This document shows positions 59,002 to 64,000 of a stretch of 64,000 nt of DNA, in pieces. The position numbers were made by a program, and so were the translations under genes. Position 1 is the first letter of the stretch. Each line of letters begins with the position of its first letter. The stretch is taken from positions 558,001 through 622,000 of the forward strand of contig NZ_WNLA01000001.1 in assembly GCF_009720865.1 (NCBI RefSeq), written 5' to 3'. This DNA comes from Pseudoduganella ginsengisoli (GTDB lineage: Bacteria; Pseudomonadota; Gammaproteobacteria; Burkholderiales; Burkholderiaceae_D). The notes beneath the pieces are model-generated. The model did no database searches and had not been told where the DNA came from. It was given only the letters and a program-made list of their open reading frames with translations.

Positions 59002-59465
59002 GCTGCATCCTCTGCTTTCATGCCGGCCGCGCGCTTGATGGCGCGGCGCACACGGGGATACGTGCCGCAGCGGCACAAATTCGTCATGGCCGCATCGATT
59101 TGCGCATCGGTGGGTTTCGGCGTGGACTTCAACAGGGCGGCGGCAGCCATCAGCATGCCGGACTGGCAGTAGCCACATTGCGGCACCTGTTCCGCGATCC
59201 ACGCCTGCTGCAGCGCGTGCTTGCGGTCCGGCGACAACGCTTCGATGGTGCGCACTTTGCCTTTCCCCACGGCGCTGACGGGCATCACGCAACTGCGTAC
59301 GACGTTGCCGTCAATGTGGACAGTGCATGCGCCGCAGGCGCCCGCACCGCAGCCATATTTCGTGCCGGTCAGGCCCAGCGTATCGCGCAACACCCACAAC
59401 AGCGGCGTCTCTCCCTCGACGTCAGCCTTGTGGGCCGCGCCGTTAATATTTAACTGGTATGTCAT
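58998..59465 (-). CDS. Molybdenum hydroxylase 2Fe-2S small subunit (IorA-like)
   Basis: 155 aa. Plant-type cluster [15 protein letters not shown] ... SC, then the second cluster [12 protein letters not shown] ... [12 protein letters not shown]. Lacks a signal of its own and presumably travels with the Tat-exported large subunit. ATG at 59465, with GGGGGAG upstream, is preferred over the ATG four codons earlier. Promoter not identified. Confidence 0.93.
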   Translation of the reverse strand: MTYQLNINGAAHKADVEGETPLLWVLRDTLGLTGTKYGCGAGACGACTVHIDGNVVRSCVMPVSAVGKGKVRTIEALSPDRKHALQQAWIAEQVPQCGYCQSGMLMAAAALLKSTPKPTDAQIDAAMTNLCRCGTYPRVRRAIKRAAGMKAEDAA

Positions 59466-59538
59466 GGTCTCCCCCATAAAGGAGGGGCCAGCTTATCACC
59501 GGGGTGAAGAACAATTGAATTAAGGCATGCTTAAATAG

Positions 59539-59567
59539 CAAAAAGCCCGCATGGGAGCGGGCTTCTT
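59539..59567 (-). terminator. Terminator after the cytochrome genes
   Basis: 8-bp stem (AAGCCCGC / GCGGGCTT) with a 6-base loop; on the minus strand it is followed by TTT, 23 bp beyond the cytochrome stop. Confidence 0.9.
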
Positions 59568-59589
59568 GCAACAGGCAGGGAAGCGGCAA

Positions 59590-59931
59590 TCAGCGCTTCA
59601 ATACCAGCGTGCCTGGCAGGCTATGCAGGTAGGCTGCGATATCCTTGATGTCCTGGCCGGACAGGTTTTGCGCCTGCGCGCCCATGATGGCGTTGGCGCG
59701 GCCATTGGCCTTGTCGCCACGCTTGTAAGCAGTCAGCGCGTGCGCCAGGTAATCCTGGTGCTGGCCGGCCAGCTTCGGATAGCTTGGGTCGATCGGGGAG
59801 TTGTAATCCTTGCCGTGGCAAGCAGCGCAATTGGCTTTTTCAGCCAGGGCTTTGCCGTTGTCGATATTGCCGCCAGCGGACGCTGCGAATGGCAGAACGG
59901 CGCAGGCCAGGGCGATGATGATTTTTTTCAT
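59590..59931 (-). CDS. Small c-type cytochrome (class I)
   Basis: 113 aa. Signal peptide (MKKIIIALACAVLPFAASA), heme site ANCAACHG, and a Met ligand in ANAIMGAQAQNL. Start is the ATG at 59931. Electron carrier of the c4/c553 kind; it follows another cytochrome by 11 bp. Both could take electrons from the hydroxylase encoded next to them, by context only. Confidence 0.92.
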   Translation of the reverse strand: MKKIIIALACAVLPFAASAGGNIDNGKALAEKANCAACHGKDYNSPIDPSYPKLAGQHQDYLAHALTAYKRGDKANGRANAIMGAQAQNLSGQDIKDIAAYLHSLPGTLVLKR

Positions 59932-59942
59932 GTGAAGTGGCC

Positions 59943-60278
59943 TCATTTCTGCGCGGTTTTGGATTGCTGCGAATAGTACGCAGCGATGTCGGCGATGTCC
60001 TGGTCGGACAGGCTGACCGCGATGCCCTTCATCGATGGGTGCTTGCGTTCACCTTTCTGGTATGCCTTCAACGCATTCTCGATGTACTTCGCCGATTGGC
60101 CGCCAATCATCGGAACCTGGAACACTTCAGGGAACGTAGCTTTGTAGCCTGGAATGGCATGGCAACCGACACACATTTCGATCTTGGCTGGAGCAGCCTT
60201 AGGGTCTCCTACCACGTCGGCCGCTGCGGCTACGTTGGCGAGGCCCGCGAGCACGAGAACTGCGTAGATTTTTTTCAT
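59943..60278 (-). CDS. Small c-type cytochrome (class I), paralogue
   Basis: 111 aa. Signal peptide (MKKIYAVLVLAGLANVAAAA), heme site EMCVGCHAIPG, Met ligand in HPSMKGIAVSL. First of the cytochrome pair; similar in length and layout to the second, so a duplication is likely. Its in-frame extension to 60443 has no signal features and is rejected. Confidence 0.92.
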   Translation of the reverse strand: MKKIYAVLVLAGLANVAAAADVVGDPKAAPAKIEMCVGCHAIPGYKATFPEVFQVPMIGGQSAKYIENALKAYQKGERKHPSMKGIAVSLSDQDIADIAAYYSQQSKTAQK

Positions 60279-60483
60279 AGTGAGGACTAGGTTAACGTCA
60301 GTAAATAAAAGCACTGCAGGCACAACAATTAATACTGCCACAGCATAAAAGTTGACTTTTACGCTAATAATCATCGATTCTAACCTAATAAAATGCCACC
60401 AGTCCACATCATCAGGACGCAGTGTGGTATAGCGTTCTGGCATATACTCGAGGGATTATTTTCCCTTACGAGAGCAGTTGAAT

Positions 60484-61350
60484 ATGCATGCGAACCAAGG
60501 CCAGTCGCCCCGTTTCCAGGGTTCCGACAATTACGTTGCCACCAATGACCTGAAGCTGGCCGTTAATGCCGCGCTGACTTTACAGCGTCCGTTGCTGATC
60601 AAAGGCGAACCGGGTACCGGTAAAACCATGCTGGCAGAAGAAGTGGCCGCCGCGCTGGACATGCCGCTGATGCAGTGGCACATCAAATCCACCACCAAGG
60701 CCCAGCAAGGGCTGTATGAATATGACGCCGTGTCGCGCCTGCGCGATTCCCAGCTGGGCGATGAGCGCGTGCGCGACATCCATAACTACATCGTCAAGGG
60801 CGTGCTGTGGCAAGCGTTCACGGCGCCGGAACCGGTGGTGCTGCTGATCGATGAAATCGACAAGGCCGACATTGAATTCCCGAACGACTTGCTGCGTGAG
60901 CTGGACCGCATGGAATTCTATGTATACGAGACGCGTGAAATGGTGCAGGCCAAGCACCGCCCGCTAGTCATCATCACGTCCAACAATGAAAAGGAATTGC
61001 CGGACGCGTTCCTGCGCCGCTGCTTCTTCCACTATATTAAATTCCCGGACAAAGACACGATGGAAGCCATCGTCAAAGTCCACTACCCGAATTTGAAGCA
61101 GGAATTGCTGGCGCAGGCGCTGCAAACCTTCTATGAAGTACGCGACGTGCCGGGCCTGAAGAAAAAGCCATCGACGTCGGAATTCCTCGACTGGCTGAAA
61201 TTGCTGCTGGCCGAAGATATCCCGGCTGAAGCGCTGCGCAGCAAAGATCAAAAAGCCATCGTGCCGCCGCTGCATGGCGCGCTGCTGAAAAACGAACAGG
61301 ACGTGCACCTGTTCGAGCGCCTGGTATTCATGAACCGGAACAGCCGCTGA
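60484..61350 (+). CDS. MoxR-family AAA+ ATPase
   Basis: 288 aa from the ATG at 60484 (a TTG two codons earlier is the alternative). Walker A IKGEPGTGKTMLAEEV, Walker B VVLLIDEIDKAD, sensor 1 VIITSNNEKELPD, arginine region FLRRCFFHYI. MoxR ATPases act with VWA proteins as chaperones for metal or complex insertion; such a VWA gene lies two genes on. Its stop overlaps the next start (TGATG). Confidence 0.92.
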   Translation: MHANQGQSPRFQGSDNYVATNDLKLAVNAALTLQRPLLIKGEPGTGKTMLAEEVAAALDMPLMQWHIKSTTKAQQGLYEYDAVSRLRDSQLGDERVRDIHNYIVKGVLWQAFTAPEPVVLLIDEIDKADIEFPNDLLRELDRMEFYVYETREMVQAKHRPLVIITSNNEKELPDAFLRRCFFHYIKFPDKDTMEAIVKVHYPNLKQELLAQALQTFYEVRDVPGLKKKPSTSEFLDWLKLLLAEDIPAEALRSKDQKAIVPPLHGALLKNEQDVHLFERLVFMNRNSR

Positions 61351-61946
61351 TGACTGAGTTAGGAACGCAGTTAGAGAACTGCAGGCTGGAGCTGAACGGC
61401 GTGCGGCTGGAGCCATTGGGGCCGCAGCACGCCGACGGCTTGCGCGCTGCCGCGGCCGATGGCGAATTGTGGAAGCTGCGCATCACGTCCGTGCCGGAAC
61501 CGCAGGACACCGACGCCTACATCCAGACGGCGCTGGACATGCGTCCGGGCCGCTTCGCGTTTGCCGTCATCGATACGCTCAGCAATACCGTGATCGGCAC
61601 CACCAGCTACCACGACATTGTGCCCGCGATCAACCGCGTGGAAATCGGCTACACGTGGTATGCGCGCAGCCGCCAGCGCACGTCTGTCAACACGACGTGC
61701 AAGCTGCTCTTGCTGTCGTATGCATTTGAAACGCTGGGCTGCGCCGTCGTGGGCTTCCGGACGGATAACTTCAATTTCACGTCGCAGGCCGCCATCGAGC
61801 GCCTCGGCGCCAGGAAAGACGGCGTGCTGCGCCACCACGCGCAGCGCCGCGACGGCACCGTGCGCGACACCGTCATGTACAGCATCATGCAGGGCGAATG
61901 GCCTGAAGTGAAAGCGCAATTGCGCTACCGGTTGCAGCGAGGCTAA
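61350..61946 (+). CDS. GNAT-family N-acetyltransferase, RimJ/RimL-like
   Basis: 198 aa. Acetyl-CoA fold with VIGTTSYHDIVPAINRVEIGYTWY, the Q/R-x-x-G/A region (SRQRTSVNTTCKLLLLSYAFE) and FRTDNFNFTSQAAIERLGARKDG. RimJ/RimL-like members acetylate N-termini or small molecules. Placed between the MoxR and VWA genes, overlapping the first and 2 bp from the second, which is unusual. Confidence 0.9.
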   Translation: MTELGTQLENCRLELNGVRLEPLGPQHADGLRAAAADGELWKLRITSVPEPQDTDAYIQTALDMRPGRFAFAVIDTLSNTVIGTTSYHDIVPAINRVEIGYTWYARSRQRTSVNTTCKLLLLSYAFETLGCAVVGFRTDNFNFTSQAAIERLGARKDGVLRHHAQRRDGTVRDTVMYSIMQGEWPEVKAQLRYRLQRG

Positions 61947-61948
61947 TC

Positions 61949-63118
61949 ATGCTGATTGATTTTTTCTTCACGCTCAAGGAAGCGAAAATCCCCGTCTCCA
62001 TCAAGGAATTCCTCACCTTGCTGGAAGCGATGGAAAAGAACGTCATCGATACGTCGCTGGACGATTTCTATTACCTGGCCCGCCTCACCTTGGTCAAGGA
62101 TGAAGCGCACTTCGACAAGTTCGACCGCGCGTTTGCCCAATACTTCAAAGGCGTCAATGGCGCCTTCGATACCAATGCGGGCATTCCGCTGGACTGGCTG
62201 CTGCAGCGCATGAAGCGGGAACTGACGCCGGAACAAATCGCGGCGCTGGAAAAATTCGGCTACGACAAGCTGATGGACCGCCTCAACGAATTGCTGAAGG
62301 AGCAAAAGGAACGCCACGAAGGCGGCAGCAAGTGGATTGGCACGGGCGGCACGTCGCCGTTTGGCAATGGCGGCACCAATCCGGAAGGCGTGCGCATAGG
62401 CGGCAAGGGCGGCAACCGCACTGCCGTCAAAGTGTGGGAACAGCGCGCGTACAAGGATTACGACGGCGACCGTGAACTGGGCACGCGCAACATCAAGGTG
62501 GCGCTGCGCCGCCTGCGCAAGTTTGCCCGCGAAGGCCACGAAGAAGAACTGGCGCTGGACCAGACCATCCGCGCCACCGCGAACAATGCAGGCTTCCTCG
62601 ACATCAAGATGCAGCCCGAGCGCAAGAACAACATCAAGGTGCTGATGCTGCTGGACGTGGGCGGCACGATGGATGACCACATCGAGCGCACGGAAGAATT
62701 GTTCTCGGCCTCGAAGACGGAATTCAAGAACATGGAGTTCTTCTATTTCCATAACTGCGTCTACGATTACCTGTGGAAGAACAACCGCCGCCGCAATGCG
62801 GAGCGCTTTTCCACGTGGGACGTGCTGCGCAAGTACACGCCGGACACCAAGCTGATTTTCGTCGGCGACGCCACCATGAGTCCCTATGAAATCCTGCAGC
62901 CGGGCGGCTCCGTCGAGTACAACAACGAAGAAGCGGGCGCCGAGTGGATCGCGCGGTTTACCAATGCGTTCCCGAAGTTCATCTGGCTCAATCCCGAACC
63001 GGAAGGTTTGTGGCAGTACCGCCAATCCGTCAACATCATCCGGCAATTGATGAATAACCGCATGTTCCCCATCACCATCGAGGGGCTGGAGCGGGCGATG
63101 CGGACGCTGAGCAAATAA
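61949..63118 (+). CDS. CoxE-like VWA-domain protein
   Basis: 389 aa. LIDFFFTLKEAKIPVSIKEFLTLLEAME is the common start of CoxE-like proteins; the VWA domain holds LMLLDVGGTMDDHIE, where the metal site reads DxGGT instead of DxSxS, as in this family. An inner glycine-rich stretch (GGTSPFGNGGTNPEG) links two parts. Works with MoxR ATPase in maturation of enzymes, known for CO dehydrogenase. The molybdenum hydroxylase nearby (56.9-59.5 kb) is a conceivable client. Confidence 0.9.
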   Translation: MLIDFFFTLKEAKIPVSIKEFLTLLEAMEKNVIDTSLDDFYYLARLTLVKDEAHFDKFDRAFAQYFKGVNGAFDTNAGIPLDWLLQRMKRELTPEQIAALEKFGYDKLMDRLNELLKEQKERHEGGSKWIGTGGTSPFGNGGTNPEGVRIGGKGGNRTAVKVWEQRAYKDYDGDRELGTRNIKVALRRLRKFAREGHEEELALDQTIRATANNAGFLDIKMQPERKNNIKVLMLLDVGGTMDDHIERTEELFSASKTEFKNMEFFYFHNCVYDYLWKNNRRRNAERFSTWDVLRKYTPDTKLIFVGDATMSPYEILQPGGSVEYNNEEAGAEWIARFTNAFPKFIWLNPEPEGLWQYRQSVNIIRQLMNNRMFPITIEGLERAMRTLSK

Positions 63119-63128
63119 GTTAGCAGAT

Positions 63129-63164
63129 GCCTCGTCATTCCCGCGCATGCGGGATTGACGAGGC
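63129..63164. repeat. Short copy of the dispersed palindromic element
   Basis: GCCTCGTCATTCCCGC - GCAT - GCGGGATTGACGAGGC: 16-base arms with one mismatch. It shares the GTCATTCCCGCG end with the two long copies but lacks their middle. Lies 11 bp after the VWA gene and may serve as a transcript end. Confidence 0.75.
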
Positions 63165-63245
63165 ATGGGGTATTGCCAAATTTTTTTGTAAGAAATCCCC
63201 AAAGGCGATGACTACCTGTTCAAGTACAGCTCATCCCGCCACGCC

Positions 63246-63788
63246 ATGACCGCACGCCCCCCGCCGTTGAACGACGCCAGCGCCAGCCAGAACAACCGCT
63301 ACAGGCAAGCCATTGCCGGCTTTGGCCCGGACATCGCCCGCTTCGCCATGGGCTATGAGCGCGATGCCGCCAAGCGGCAGGAGCTGGTGCAGGAAATCCA
63401 CGTCGCGCTGTGGCAAAGCTTTGCCAATTACAAGGAACAGTGTTCACTGCGCACGTGGGTGTACCGGGTTGCGCACAACGTCGGCGCCACGCATATCCAG
63501 CGCACGTTCCGTATGGCTGACCGTATCAGCCTGGACCTCGACGAAGCAGAACAGGTCGCGGATGAACGCGACGGCATTGCAGACGTTGAGCGGCGCATGG
63601 ATCTGGAACGGCTGCTGGCCCTGATCCATCAGTTGGCGCCACTGGACCGCGAAGTCATGCTGCTGTATCTGGAAGACCTGGATGCCGCTTCCATCGGCGA
63701 CGTGACAGGCATTTCCGCGCGCAATGTCGCCACCAAGATCCACCGCATCAAGGCGCTGCTGGCCCGCCAGCTGGGAACGAAAGATTAA
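63246..63788 (+). CDS. ECF-type RNA polymerase sigma factor
   Basis: 180 aa. Sigma region 2 (IHVALWQSFANYKEQCSLRTWVYRVAHNV) and region 4 (LAPLDREVMLLYLEDLDAASIGDVTGISARNVATKIHRIKALL) with no region 3. The next gene starts 2 bp after the stop and encodes a membrane protein, possibly its anti-sigma partner. Target promoters unknown. No ECF target motif was found upstream. Confidence 0.92.
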   Translation: MTARPPPLNDASASQNNRYRQAIAGFGPDIARFAMGYERDAAKRQELVQEIHVALWQSFANYKEQCSLRTWVYRVAHNVGATHIQRTFRMADRISLDLDEAEQVADERDGIADVERRMDLERLLALIHQLAPLDREVMLLYLEDLDAASIGDVTGISARNVATKIHRIKALLARQLGTKD

Positions 63789-63790
63789 TC

Positions 63791-64000
63791 ATGAACGAAG
63801 ACGATATCAAGAATCTGTGGCGCTCTGCGCCGGCCGCCGGCAGCGTGACGCCATTGCAGGAAGCGGACCTGGCCAAACGCGCACGCCGCTTTCAACGCCG
63901 CATCGCGTTCCGCAACTTCACCGAATATGCGGCAGCGTTGCTGGTGTGCGCGGGCTTTGTCTTCTATCTGTGGGAATTTCCAGATCCGCTGATGCGCGCG
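63791..64000 (+). CDS. Membrane protein, possible anti-sigma partner (cut by window edge)
   Basis: The first 70 residues are visible: MNEDDIKNLWRSAPAA, a basic stretch (LAKRARRFQRRIAFRNF), then a membrane helix (AAALLVCAGFVFYLW). It starts 2 bp after the sigma factor gene. Location and topology suggest an anti-sigma or a regulator, but no zinc motif is visible in this part. Confidence 0.7.
   Translation, partial: MNEDDIKNLWRSAPAAGSVTPLQEADLAKRARRFQRRIAFRNFTEYAAALLVCAGFVFYLWEFPDPLMRA

Overview
This 64 kb window is a stretch of chromosome from a GC-rich betaproteobacterium. It most likely belongs to the Oxalobacteraceae (Massilia, Duganella, Janthinobacterium relatives), judged from gene content and order: rubredoxin / thiD-like / hemL, an mpl-esterase-ubiC-rnb-tonB-aroE-mtgA run, aroQ-accB-accC-prmA, PAAKK-rich histone-like proteins, and ampD-pilR-pilS-ccsA close to ffh. 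No rRNA, tRNA, CRISPR array, integrase or insertion sequence was seen. The assignment is by recognition only; no database search was possible.

Layout. 1-2.5 kb: the start of a rubredoxin gene (minus), a divergent ThiD-like kinase and hemL. 2.6-5.7 kb: a membrane protein, a small unknown protein, an isochorismatase-fold hydrolase and a divergent LysR regulator. 5.8-14.4 kb: a tightly packed minus-strand run, mpl > esterase > ubiC > RNB ribonuclease > TonB-like > aroE > mtgA > small membrane protein > corA, mixing cell-wall and aromatic/ubiquinone functions. 14.4-21.7 kb: plus-strand genes for a nucleotidyltransferase-like protein, a TlpA thioredoxin, aroQ, accBC, prmA, a DUF3426 zinc-ribbon membrane protein and a PfkB kinase. 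21.8-24.5 kb: a YggT protein, a histone H1-like protein built of a 13-residue (39-bp) tandem repeat, and a 1.1 kb stretch with no convincing gene.

24.5-32.9 kb: a complete thiosulfate-oxidation cluster, soxC-D-Y-Z-A-X-B, followed by a thioredoxin-fold protein, a SoxH-like metallo-beta-lactamase and an exported DsrE-family protein. SoxAX joins thiosulfate to the SoxY cysteine, SoxYZ carries the sulfur chain, SoxB hydrolyses off sulfate, and SoxCD oxidises the remaining sulfane sulfur. 33.0-34.6 kb: a lower-GC two-gene module (HipA-like kinase + DUF3037) sits between the sox cluster and the ribonucleotide reductase operon. It is the best candidate here for a poorly described system.

34.7-39.0 kb: nrdA-nrdB with two NrdR-type boxes 31 bp apart upstream. 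39.0-44.0 kb: ampD, pilR, pilS, a small zinc-ribbon protein and a CcsA-like membrane protein. 44.0-48.9 kb: an SsuABC/TauABC-type ABC importer and an NHL-repeat lipoprotein, then ffh. 50.4-56.7 kb: a membrane-anchored protein with a possible permuted papain-like site, a SWIB protein with a histone-like tail, a lytic transglycosylase, proS, rppH and a DUF1841 protein. 56.8-60.3 kb: an exported molybdenum hydroxylase (iorAB type) and two small c-type cytochromes. 60.5-64 kb: a MoxR-GNAT-CoxE-like VWA operon and the start of an ECF sigma factor operon. Three copies of a dispersed palindromic intergenic element lie in the last 12 kb.
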